From Rickettsiaceae bacterium (GTDB taxonomy: Bacteria > Pseudomonadota > Alphaproteobacteria > Rickettsiales > Rickettsiaceae): a stretch of 5,967 bases of DNA. Each line of letters begins with the position of its first letter. Position 1 is the stretch's first letter. Of the stretch, positions 1 to 5,967 are shown piece after piece. The position numbers and the translations under genes were made by a program. Under the pieces are notes generated by a model. The model saw only the letters and a list, made by a program, of their open reading frames with translations, did no database searches and was not told the DNA's origin. The DNA is taken from positions 1 through 5,967 of the forward strand of contig JAIOYD010000104.1 in NCBI GenBank assembly GCA_021741285.1, given 5' to 3'.

Positions 1-1
1 A

Positions 2-112
2 ATTGGTATGGTTAAAAGATTTAAAATTATCGCCGATCGTTACAGAAATAGAAGAAAACGGTTCGGTTTAAGATTCAACTTAATTGCCGGAATTTATAAT
101 TTCGAGCTTTAA
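2..112 (+). CDS. IS5-family transposase, C-terminal fragment (cut by window edge)
   Basis: Reading from base 2 gives 36 residues and a TAA stop at 110-112. The tail is very basic (VKRFKIIADRYRNRRKRFG) and ends LRFNLIAGIYNFEL. This matches, from memory, the conserved C-terminus of IS5-family (DDE, transposase 11 type) transposases, where an R-rich stretch and an 'FNLIAGIYN' ending follow the last catalytic glutamate of the DDE triad. The catalytic residues themselves lie outside the window, so it cannot be said whether the transposase is intact. The reading frame is open to the window edge. The stop is about 20 bases before the presumed IS end, the normal layout for this family. Confidence 0.8.
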   Translation: MGMVKRFKIIADRYRNRRKRFGLRFNLIAGIYNFEL

Positions 113-131
113 AGAGGTTATGCAAGAGGTC
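112..131 (+). repeat. Putative terminal inverted repeat (right end) of the IS5-family element
   Basis: Directly after the transposase stop comes AAGAGGTTATGCAAGAGGTC. It contains AAGAGGT twice, 12 bases apart (112-118 and 124-130). Position, length and the GAGGTCTA-type outer end fit an IS5-family terminal repeat. The matching left repeat, expected to read as the reverse complement, is outside the window, so this call rests on position and general resemblance only. Confidence 0.5.
125..129 (+). promoter_or_regulatory. Probable ribosome binding site of the 450-residue methyltransferase, lying inside the IS end
   Basis: AGAGG is complementary to the 16S rRNA 3' end and sits 11 bases before the ATG at 141, a slightly long but workable spacing. 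No other purine-rich site lies between it and the start. Because these bases belong to the IS terminal repeat, the current ribosome binding site appears to be supplied by the element. Confidence 0.45.
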
Positions 132-140
132 TAATATATT

Positions 141-1493
141 ATGGCAGCAAAAACAAAAACCACAAAAACAAAAGATATAAAAGATCTAAAGGGTTTAAAA
201 GAAGTTCAAGAACATTATCTAGATTACCCATACCCAATGCGTAATCCAGATGATGACAAAACTAGGTTGCTAAAGGTTTATGGTGACTATCTTGGTGAGA
301 TTAACCACTGGCTTTTTAATGGCAAAAAGGATTTTACCAAAAAATTCCGTGTTTTAATTGCTGGAGGGGGTACTGGTGACTCTACAGTTTTTTTAGCTGA
401 ACAGTTAAAAGATACAGATGCTGAGGTAATTTACTTAGACTTTAGCAAAAACTCGATGGCTATTGCGCAAAAGAGAGCGGAGTATCGTGGCCTTACTAAT
501 ATAACATGGATTCATGATAGCATATTAAATATTCCTAATCTTAAACTAGGTAAATTTGATTATATCACCTGTACCGGTGTTTTGCATCATCTTGAATCTC
601 CAGATGCTGGGCTTAAGATACTATCTGATTCATTAACTTATGATGGCGGTATGGGTATTATGGTTTATGCTCAATATGGCAGAACGGCAGTTTATCAAAT
701 TCAAGATATGCTCAGAATGGTAAATGAAGGAGTTACTTCTCGTCAAGAAGAAGTAAAAAATGGCTGGGCAGTCGTTAATGTGTTGCCCAACACTAACTGG
801 TATAAGAGGGGCGCAGAATTATTAGGTGATCATATTAATCATGGTGATATTGGGCTGTATGACATGTTCCTGCATAAGCAGGATAGAGCTTACACTGTAC
901 CTCAGCTGTATGAATTCGTTGAAAAAGCTGGTTTAAATTTTGTTGAGTATAATTCACCACATAGTAGGGTTATGCTTAAGCCAGAAACTTATTTTCAAGA
1001 TCCCGAGTTTTTGAAGAAGATTAAAGCATTGGATAAGTCAAAGCAGCAAGCTATATGTGAAATTATGTGTGGGTCTATTATAAAACATAGTTTTTATGTT
1101 TCTAAGAAGCCAAAGCCTACGGCAAAAATAACTGATATGGATAATGTCCCCTACATTTATACAATATCTGATCTCCCCCAACAAATTGCAGATTATATAA
1201 AAAATAATCAAAGCATGATCGGTTCAAGAATAAGCTTCTCATTTAAATCAGACTTTCTTCAAGATGTCTCGATTAATATTTCTGTGTCTCACTATACTGA
1301 GTTTTTGTTTAGAAATATGATAAGCAAAGATAAATCTCTAGGAGAGATTCATAAAGCAATCGAGAAAGATATTGGTAAAAAAGTAAGCGATAGTGAGTTC
1401 CTGGGCGAGTTGAATAGAATTTTCCCGATAATGGAAGAGGTGGGAGCGTTGTTGTTTAGAAATAAAAAGATTTCAATCGCGCCGCTTTATTAA
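141..1493 (+). CDS. Class I SAM-dependent methyltransferase with C-terminal winged-helix-like extension
   Basis: This 450-residue protein has a Rossmann-fold methyltransferase core: motif I RVLIAGGGTGD at 70-80, the acidic residue closing strand 2 in YLDFS (98-102), an aspartate at 126 in WIHDS, and motif IV FDYITCTGVLHHL at 139-151. A lysine/threonine-rich leader (1-20) precedes HYLDYPYPMRNP (25-36), a pre-core motif typical of this alphaproteobacterial family. FLHKQDRAYTVPQLYEF (243-259) follows the core and is also family-typical. The last 110 residues or so look like a separate helical domain ending VGALLF (434-439), similar in pattern to the tail of the methyltransferase gene at 2484. 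It is probably cytosolic: there is no signal peptide or membrane segment. The substrate is unknown; protein lysine methylation is possible by analogy with rickettsial PKMTs, but a small-molecule or RNA substrate cannot be excluded. The ATG at 141 is the first start after an in-frame stop (132-134) in the IS end. Insertion there may have removed the native promoter and ribosome binding site, or even an earlier start. Confidence 0.85.
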   Translation: MAAKTKTTKTKDIKDLKGLKEVQEHYLDYPYPMRNPDDDKTRLLKVYGDYLGEINHWLFNGKKDFTKKFRVLIAGGGTGDSTVFLAEQLKDTDAEVIYLDFSKNSMAIAQKRAEYRGLTNITWIHDSILNIPNLKLGKFDYITCTGVLHHLESPDAGLKILSDSLTYDGGMGIMVYAQYGRTAVYQIQDMLRMVNEGVTSRQEEVKNGWAVVNVLPNTNWYKRGAELLGDHINHGDIGLYDMFLHKQDRAYTVPQLYEFVEKAGLNFVEYNSPHSRVMLKPETYFQDPEFLKKIKALDKSKQQAICEIMCGSIIKHSFYVSKKPKPTAKITDMDNVPYIYTISDLPQQIADYIKNNQSMIGSRISFSFKSDFLQDVSINISVSHYTEFLFRNMISKDKSLGEIHKAIEKDIGKKVSDSEFLGELNRIFPIMEEVGALLFRNKKISIAPLY

Positions 1494-1569
1494 ACTTATT
1501 TAAATATAGATGTGGTGTTAATTTATCAAATAATCGAATCTGATACCCTTCTATGAGTATAACGAATGA

Positions 1570-1608
1570 AAAAATAAGAGGCTATATGTTATACGGCCTC
1601 TTATTTTT
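1570..1608 (+). terminator. Rho-independent terminator, likely bidirectional
   Basis: A perfect 13-base inverted repeat (1570-1582 AAAAATAAGAGGC; 1596-1608 GCCTCTTATTTTT) surrounds a 13-base loop that can itself pair TATA with TATA. The stem has a GC-rich core (GAGGC/GCCTC), and its outer arms give a T-run on the + strand and, by the A-run, on the - strand. It lies 77 bases past the methyltransferase stop and should end that transcript. No - strand gene is seen nearby, so bidirectionality may have no use here. Confidence 0.88.
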
Positions 1609-1610
1609 AT

Positions 1611-1638
1611 TTGACCATAAAATTTTGTTATATATAAT
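1611..1638 (+). promoter_or_regulatory. Sigma70-type promoter of the outer-membrane protein gene/operon
   Basis: TTGACC (1611-1616, five of six matches to the -35 consensus) and a perfect TATAAT (1633-1638) are 16 bases apart. Transcription would begin near 1645, giving a leader of about 40 bases before the ATG at 1684. It follows the upstream terminator by two bases, which insulates the downstream genes from read-through. No operator-like dyad is seen over the promoter. The near-consensus boxes suggest strong expression, as expected for a surface protein. Confidence 0.8.
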
Positions 1639-1671
1639 CCAAGGCTGATTTTTGGCTTATTTTTATTAATT

Positions 1672-1679
1672 AGGAAAGG
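1672..1679 (+). promoter_or_regulatory. Ribosome binding site of the outer-membrane protein gene
   Basis: AGGAAAGG holds AGGA ending 8 bases before the ATG at 1684. It is the best ribosome binding site in the window and supports this start, from which the protein opens with a normal signal peptide. Confidence 0.8.
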
Positions 1680-1683
1680 TTTT

Positions 1684-2463
1684 ATGAAAATAGTGACAAG
1701 GCGTACAAGGGATGCTTTGCTAACGAGTGTAATTTTGCTTTCAATGAGTTCTGCAAATGCAAATAACGCGGAGGACAGATATATATATGTTGGAACAGAA
1801 TTAGGAATTTCTGAGCCCGTAGTAAAAAATTTCGTTGATAAAGACACTGATGCGAAATTTAGGCTAAAACAATCAACAATGATTGGAGGACGTATTGGTT
1901 ATAGTTTTTATCCTAATATGATGGTGGAACTTTCTGCAACATACCAATCGAAATATGGACTGACATATTTATTGCCGATGAAGTCAACGGGAATTAATCT
2001 CCCCGGAATTGGAGCCCTAGATATTCCAAAAACGCCTGGAAGAACTAAAGTCTCTGGTAATGTATATACAGCAAATTTTATATATGAATTTTCACCAGTA
2101 TTTGCTCAAGTAAAACCATATGTAATTTTGGGAGCAGGGCTTGCTAGAGTTTCTATTAAACCAACAACTACAACAACTCCAGCTCTAGCCTTAATAGGTT
2201 TGGGTGATAAATTTGAGTTTTTTAGAATTAAGAAAAATACTGTAAATTGTTTAGCCTGGCAGATTGGTGTAGGTATAGCGAAAGATTTATCGGAAAATAT
2301 AAGTATAGACTTAGGTGCAAAGTTACAGGTTGTAAATGATATTAAAGTCAAATATGATACGTTCGACATCAAAGCACAATCTTTTGTGGCACAAAAGCCA
2401 ATTAAGAAAACGATTGGTGTTGGTGAGTTTACCCTTGGATTTACGTTCAAGATTCCTGTTTAA
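1684..2463 (+). CDS. Secreted outer-membrane beta-barrel protein (OmpX/OmpW or surface-antigen-like)
   Basis: The 259-residue precursor starts with a Sec signal peptide: a basic n-region (K2, R6, R7, R9), a hydrophobic stretch ALLTSVILLS (11-20), and a likely cleavage after A26 in SSANA. The mature part shows alternating amphipathic strands separated by polar loops, such as RYIYVGTELG (32-41), MIGGRIGYSFYP (66-77), MMVELSATYQS (79-89), VYTANFIYEF (127-136), KPYVILGAGLARVSI (144-158), CLAWQIGVGIA (189-199), ISIDLGAKLQVV (206-217) and EFTLGFTFKI (248-257). Eight or so strands fit a small OMP_b-brl-type barrel such as the rickettsial Adr or OmpW/Msp-like proteins; the exact subfamily is not recognised. 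One loop contains five threonines (161-165). The last residues are KIPV rather than the usual terminal F or W of the BAM signal, though F253 and F255 lie close. It is the first gene after a strong promoter, ends in a double stop (TAATAA), and precedes a PKMT-type gene by 20 bases. The mature part has 22 lysines that could be modified. Confidence 0.8.
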   Translation: MKIVTRRTRDALLTSVILLSMSSANANNAEDRYIYVGTELGISEPVVKNFVDKDTDAKFRLKQSTMIGGRIGYSFYPNMMVELSATYQSKYGLTYLLPMKSTGINLPGIGALDIPKTPGRTKVSGNVYTANFIYEFSPVFAQVKPYVILGAGLARVSIKPTTTTTPALALIGLGDKFEFFRIKKNTVNCLAWQIGVGIAKDLSENISIDLGAKLQVVNDIKVKYDTFDIKAQSFVAQKPIKKTIGVGEFTLGFTFKIPV

Positions 2464-2483
2464 TAAAAAATGAATTATTTGAT

Positions 2484-4064
2484 ATGACAATAAACACAAC
2501 AGAAGTATATGCATACGATGAGATGCCATATGAAAGCTACCCTTATGCACAGAGTAGTCCTGAAAAATTATCCACTCTTGGTACTTTATTTGGAATGACT
2601 CCCCCAAAGATCGAAACTGCTAGAGTTCTTGAACTGGGCAGCGCAGCTGGAGGAAATCTTATTCCCCATGCTGTACATTATCCTAAGGGGTATTATGTAG
2701 GTGTGGATTTATCTAAAGTGCAGGTTGAAGATGGTCAAAAGCACATCAAAGCATTAGGACTGAAGAATATAGAACTTAAGCATTGCTCAATTACAGATGT
2801 TGATGAGTCGTTTGGTAAGTTTGACTACATAATTTGCCATGGTGTTTTTTCTTGGGTTCCAGATTTTGTACAAGATAAAATATTTGAAATCTGTAATAAA
2901 AATTTATTACCTAATGGTATAGCATATATTAGTTATAATACACTTCCTGGTTGGAATATGGTCAGAACTGTCAGAGACATGATGATGTATCATGCAAAAG
3001 GCTTTGTATCTCCACAGGACAAGGTTGCTCAGGCGCGTGCGTTGCTTGCTTTTGTAAAAGAGAGCTTAGAAGGACAAGATACTTCATATTCAAAAATGCT
3101 GACCCAAGAAGCTGAATTACTATCAAAACAAGGTGATCATTATATTAGGCACGAGCATCTTGAAGATAATAATAAACAATTCTATTTTACTGACTTTATG
3201 GAAGAGGCTGGAAAGCAAGGTTTGCATTATCTATCAGATGTAGCTTTGTCAACGATGTATCTTGGCAATATGAAGCCAGCAGTAGCTGAAAAATTGCAAA
3301 GCTTAAATGACATAGTTAAAACTGAGCAGTATTTAGATTTCATCAATAATAGAAGATTTAGAAGTACTTTGCTTTGTCATAATAATGTTCCAATTAATAG
3401 GTCGCTGAATAATAACAGCATCAAAAATTTTGCTATTTCATTGGATATTATTCCTGAAAAGCCTTTTAGCCAAAAAGATTTAGAAAGTAATGAAGTTGTA
3501 AAATTTTTCTTTAAAGGTGATGAGAATCAGTATGTTTCTTCATCTTCTCAATGGTTGAAGGCGGCGTTATATGTTTTGGCTGAATACAAAGGTTATCCTT
3601 TGAAATTTGCAACTATAGTTGAAAAAGCTAATAAATTTTTTAAGACTGATTGCAAGGCTCAGATAGAAGCTGACTTGCTTGGTAATTCAATGAATCTAGT
3701 GATAAAAGGTTATATGGACATTTCTTTATTTGAAAGGGATAAAGCTAAAGTGAACTTAGAAAAACCAACACTAAACAATTTAGCTTTGTATGAAGTAAAC
3801 CATACTAACAATACTTGGGTTACTGGTTTTAACCATGCTCCAGTAGGTATTAATATATTTGATAAATTTGCGCTTAAATATATGGATGGTAAGAATACCA
3901 AGAAGCAGATTCTTGATAATTTAATCAAAGAAGTTGCTGATGGCCAACTTACTGTAAATAAAGATAATATGAAAGTTGAAGATCCTAAAGAAGTTAAGAA
4001 AGAGCTTACAGCATATCTTGATAATACGATCACAAGACTATCAACACTTGGGGTTTTTGAGTAA
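2484..4064 (+). CDS. PKMT-type SAM-dependent methyltransferase with methyltransferase regulatory domain
   Basis: The 526-residue protein begins with YDEMPYESYPYAQSSPEKL (11-29), the pre-core motif of rickettsial protein lysine methyltransferases. Next come motif I RVLELGSAAGGNL (47-59), the strand-2 acidic residue D75 in YVGVDLS, and motif IV FDYIICHGVFSWVP (113-126). The middle part has the hallmarks of the methyltransferase regulatory domain (PF10119 type): HEHLEDNNKQFYFTDF (223-238), GLHYLSDV (246-253) and EQYLDFINNRRFRSTLLCH (281-299). A C-terminal helical, winged-helix-like part contains KYMDGKNTKKQI (475-486) and ends LSTLGVFE. The length is close to that of Rickettsia PKMT1 and PKMT2, which use SAM to methylate lysines of OmpB in an established reaction. 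By homology it is likely a cytosolic protein lysine methyltransferase; the substrate here is inferred only, with the upstream barrel protein as a candidate. The start at 2484 lacks a clear ribosome binding site, so translation may be coupled to the upstream gene 20 bases away. Its stop abuts the tilS start codon. Confidence 0.85.
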   Translation: MTINTTEVYAYDEMPYESYPYAQSSPEKLSTLGTLFGMTPPKIETARVLELGSAAGGNLIPHAVHYPKGYYVGVDLSKVQVEDGQKHIKALGLKNIELKHCSITDVDESFGKFDYIICHGVFSWVPDFVQDKIFEICNKNLLPNGIAYISYNTLPGWNMVRTVRDMMMYHAKGFVSPQDKVAQARALLAFVKESLEGQDTSYSKMLTQEAELLSKQGDHYIRHEHLEDNNKQFYFTDFMEEAGKQGLHYLSDVALSTMYLGNMKPAVAEKLQSLNDIVKTEQYLDFINNRRFRSTLLCHNNVPINRSLNNNSIKNFAISLDIIPEKPFSQKDLESNEVVKFFFKGDENQYVSSSSQWLKAALYVLAEYKGYPLKFATIVEKANKFFKTDCKAQIEADLLGNSMNLVIKGYMDISLFERDKAKVNLEKPTLNNLALYEVNHTNNTWVTGFNHAPVGINIFDKFALKYMDGKNTKKQILDNLIKEVADGQLTVNKDNMKVEDPKEVKKELTAYLDNTITRLSTLGVFE

Positions 4065-5360
4065 ATGATGCAAAAGAGGTTTGATGATAATATCAATCCT
4101 TTGTTATCAGAAATTACTGAGGCGGCTTCCGAGGGAGTCGCCTTAGCTGTTTCTGGTGGCTCCGACTCTATTGCATTACTATATCTTGCAACAGAATGGG
4201 CTAAATCTAGAAAAATACGTCTTGTGATCTTTAGTGTTAATCATAACTTACGTCCCGAGTCATCCAAAGAAATTGAGTTCGTCCGGATGGAGGCATCTCG
4301 GTTTAGTCATGAATTTTATGAATTATCATGGGATAATGGTGGTAATAAAGTAGCTATTCAAGCACGAGCGAGAGATGCACGATATAAGATGATGAGCGAG
4401 AAGTGTCGGGAGCTTGGTATAAATACAATGCTGACCGGGCATCATCTAGATGATATGCTTGAGACATATCTAATGCGCCAAAATAAGAAAAATGGCATAT
4501 TAGGCCTGAGTTATTCAAATAGTTTTTTTTATAATAACATCCATGTTTTTAGGCCTTTATCATCATTTTTAAAGTCTGAACTATTAGATTATTTAAATAG
4601 CATAAATGTCAAATGGGTAGAAGATGAGTCTAACGCGTTAGATATCTATGAGCGTAACAGAATTCGCATGGATATATTTAATTTAGCTGAGGAGAAAAAA
4701 TCTAAGCTTTTTGTTGAAATGAAGGCGATAAATGAAAAAGCTTATGAACTTAATGAACATTTAATTTCTGCTATAGCCGAATCTGTATCTATCAATAATT
4801 TTGGTTTTGCAATTATTGATCTTGCAAAAATTAGAGACATGGGCGTGGATATTCAAATTTACGTTATTAATTATGTATTGACCATTGTCGGAGGCAAAGA
4901 CTATTTACCTAGGTTTCGTAGTACTAAGCGAATAATAAATAAGCTTGAGACGAGGCAAAAAATTGATAATAGTTTACATGGTTGCATTCTCAAACAAACT
5001 AAAGATAAGTTATTGATATTAAGAGAATCTAGTGAAATAGATTCTAATCCAGCTAAATTAAATGATTGTATATTTTGGGACAATAGATTTATTATTGAGT
5101 CAGATAAATCGGGGTATAGTGTTGGTAGATTAACCTTACTAGAATATATTCAAAAAAAAGATGAATTTGATCTTAGGGAGTTGTCTCTGGTTTGGGGTAA
5201 TAACCATAAACTTATTTTATTTACTCTACCAGTAATTAAAAATCTTGAAAAAATTGTAGCAATTCCCCATATATCTTACTATGATGAAACTCAACTTGAA
5301 GGAGCGCTAGAGGTTATTTTTAGGCCTAATTTTATTTCACGATTTACCCATTTCTTATAG
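4065..5360 (+). CDS. tilS: tRNA(Ile)-lysidine synthetase TilS
   Basis: TilS joins lysine to C2 of cytidine 34 in the CAU anticodon of tRNA-Ile2 using ATP, so that the tRNA reads AUA and is charged with isoleucine. The 431-residue protein has the PP-loop ATP-binding motif SGGSDS (30-35) and the family blocks VNHNLRPES (58-66), QARARDARY (99-107), LTGHHLDDMLET (123-134), FRPL (162-165) and WVEDESN followed by RNRIR (184-190, 197-201). The C-terminal half is much less conserved, as is usual in the family, and I recognise no motif in it. All key residues of the catalytic domain are present, so the enzyme should work. It should matter here because ATA codons are frequent in the surrounding genes. 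The ATG follows the upstream TAA with no gap; a second ATG comes at 4068. No good ribosome binding site is seen (only GGGG at 4050-4053), so translational coupling is likely. ftsH follows after 10 bases, the order common in alphaproteobacteria. Confidence 0.96.
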   Translation: MMQKRFDDNINPLLSEITEAASEGVALAVSGGSDSIALLYLATEWAKSRKIRLVIFSVNHNLRPESSKEIEFVRMEASRFSHEFYELSWDNGGNKVAIQARARDARYKMMSEKCRELGINTMLTGHHLDDMLETYLMRQNKKNGILGLSYSNSFFYNNIHVFRPLSSFLKSELLDYLNSINVKWVEDESNALDIYERNRIRMDIFNLAEEKKSKLFVEMKAINEKAYELNEHLISAIAESVSINNFGFAIIDLAKIRDMGVDIQIYVINYVLTIVGGKDYLPRFRSTKRIINKLETRQKIDNSLHGCILKQTKDKLLILRESSEIDSNPAKLNDCIFWDNRFIIESDKSGYSVGRLTLLEYIQKKDEFDLRELSLVWGNNHKLILFTLPVIKNLEKIVAIPHISYYDETQLEGALEVIFRPNFISRFTHFL

Positions 5361-5362
5361 GA
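5359..5362 (+). promoter_or_regulatory. Ribosome binding site of ftsH overlapping the tilS stop
   Basis: AGGA shares two bases with the tilS TAG stop and lies 8 bases before the ftsH ATG at 5371. The overlap ties the end of tilS translation to ftsH initiation and supports both the start choice and a common transcript. Confidence 0.65.
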
Positions 5363-5370
5363 AAAATTTA

Positions 5371-5967
5371 ATGAACAACCAGAACAAACAAATTTTTATT
5401 TGGATATTTATTTTCATTTTAATGATCATGACCTTTAATGCTCTGCAAGGAGATGGGATTGCTGGTAGAGCTGAGTCATTAGCTTTCTCTGATTTTCTAA
5501 ACAAAGTCGATGAGCGTCAGGTAAATTCTGTAAAAATACAGGGAAGAACTTTGGATGGAACACTTGCGGATGGCACAACTTTTTCAACTTACGCTGCTGA
5601 TTATCCGGGGTTAATAGATAAGCTAAGTATCAATGGTGTTCATATTGATGTAATGCCCCCAGATACGAAAATGAATTCTTTGTTTAGTATATTTGTATCC
5701 TGGTTTCCTATGCTGCTTCTAATAGGGGTATGGGTATTTTTTATGCGCCAGATGCAAGGAGGAAGCAAAGGAATGGGTTTTGGTAAGTCTAAAGCCAAGC
5801 TTATTTCTGACAAAGGTCCAAAGATTACTTTTGCTGATGTTGCAGGTATTGATGAAGCCAAAGAAGAGCTATCAGAGATAGTGGATTTCCTTAGAAATCC
5901 TAGTAAATTCCAAAAGCTAGGTGGAAAAATTCCAAAAGGTTGTTTGTTAATTGGTCCTCCTGGAACT
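5371..5967 (+). CDS. ftsH: ATP-dependent zinc metalloprotease FtsH, N-terminal part (cut by window edge)
   Basis: FtsH is a hexameric inner-membrane AAA+ protease that degrades misfolded membrane proteins and short-lived regulators. The 199 residues visible cover the N-terminal anchor and the start of the ATPase. A first membrane helix (about 8-24) is followed by a periplasmic domain (about 25-100) containing SLAFSDFLNKV (36-46), and a second helix at about 103-125. A glycine-rich linker (MQGGSKGMGFGKSKAK, 128-143) leads into ITFADVAGIDEAKEEL (152-167), the signature entry of the AAA module. The sequence stops inside Walker A (GPPGT, 195-199). The HEXXH zinc site and the rest of the protein lie beyond the window. 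The start is supported by AGGA 8 bases upstream. It follows tilS by 10 bases and probably shares its transcript; the sequence shows no clear separate promoter. Confidence 0.97.
   Translation, partial: MNNQNKQIFIWIFIFILMIMTFNALQGDGIAGRAESLAFSDFLNKVDERQVNSVKIQGRTLDGTLADGTTFSTYAADYPGLIDKLSINGVHIDVMPPDTKMNSLFSIFVSWFPMLLLIGVWVFFMRQMQGGSKGMGFGKSKAKLISDKGPKITFADVAGIDEAKEELSEIVDFLRNPSKFQKLGGKIPKGCLLIGPPGT

Larger units (their letters stand above)
1..132 (+). mobile_element. Right end of an IS5-family insertion sequence (partial)
   Basis: The stretch holds the last codons of a transposase, its stop, and then a short terminal sequence that looks like an IS end (AAGAGGTTATGCAAGAGGTC, 112-131). IS5-family elements usually carry one transposase gene ending close to the right inverted repeat and duplicate a short TA or YTAR target; the CTAA at 131-134 fits such a target. 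The left end lies outside the window, so the inverted-repeat partner and the target duplication cannot be checked and the exact boundary is uncertain by a few bases. The element ends only about 8 bases before the next gene. Confidence 0.72.

Noticed and set aside
95..100. Perfect TATAAT inside the transposase tail, possible outward promoter for the methyltransferase
   Set aside because: The bases encode transposase residues and no convincing -35 box lies 15-19 bases upstream (best is TTCAAC at 74-79, three of six matches). In such AT-rich DNA a lone TATAAT is expected by chance. It remains possible but is not supported enough to list.
1534..1558. Weak dyad ATACCC...GAGTAT before the terminator, possible operator or second hairpin
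   Set aside because: It has only about six pairs with one mismatch and no T-run. It lies upstream of the strong terminator, away from the promoter boxes.
2470..2487. Small ATG frame (six codons with stop) between the barrel and PKMT genes, possible leader peptide
   Set aside because: It encodes only MNYLI, has no ribosome binding site and overlaps the PKMT start; chance is the simplest explanation.
4075..4086. AGAGG followed by ATG just inside tilS, as a possible later tilS start
   Set aside because: The ATG at 4084 is out of frame with tilS and opens only a short reading frame. The ATG at 4065 is in frame and gives a normal TilS N-terminus just before the SGGSDS motif.
3710..4096. Open frame of 128 codons on the - strand over the end of the PKMT gene
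   Set aside because: It lies wholly opposite well-supported coding sequence, has no family resemblance, and no ribosome binding site was recognised. The same holds for the other - strand open frames at 1551-1847, 2106-2450, 2323-2607, 4901-5083 and 5640-5861.

Overview
The window looks like a piece of a Rickettsiales (probably Rickettsiaceae-like) intracellular alphaproteobacterial genome. The evidence is the strongly AT-rich composition with A/T-ending codons, a tilS gene directly followed by ftsH, a protein-lysine-methyltransferase-type gene of the kind known from Rickettsia, a small outer-membrane beta-barrel gene, and an IS5-family insertion sequence like those that crowd many Rickettsiales genomes. 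Genus and species cannot be fixed from the sequence alone.

Layout, all on the + strand. Positions 1-132 are the right end of an IS5-family element: the last 36 codons of a transposase, then the terminal repeat. It stops about 8 bases before a 450-residue SAM-dependent methyltransferase (141-1493). A near-ideal bidirectional hairpin terminator follows (1570-1608), and two bases later a strong sigma70-type promoter (TTGACC-16-TATAAT, 1611-1638). This promoter heads a tightly packed gene run: a 259-residue secreted beta-barrel outer-membrane protein (1684-2463), a 526-residue methyltransferase of the rickettsial PKMT type with a methyltransferase regulatory domain (2484-4064), the tRNA-Ile lysidine synthetase tilS (4065-5360), and the start of the membrane protease gene ftsH (5371 to the window end, cut in its Walker A motif). 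Gaps between these genes are 20, 0 and 10 bases, so they probably form one operon.

How the genes may work together: tilS and ftsH are housekeeping genes for AUA decoding and membrane protein quality control. The part upstream is the accessory-looking part: two different methyltransferases on either side of a surface protein. Rickettsial PKMTs are known to methylate lysines of outer-membrane protein OmpB, so the barrel protein between the two enzymes is a reasonable candidate substrate, but this is inference from gene order. No CRISPR array, tRNA or rRNA was seen, and no gene-free stretch exceeds 190 bases (1494-1683, which holds the terminator and promoter).
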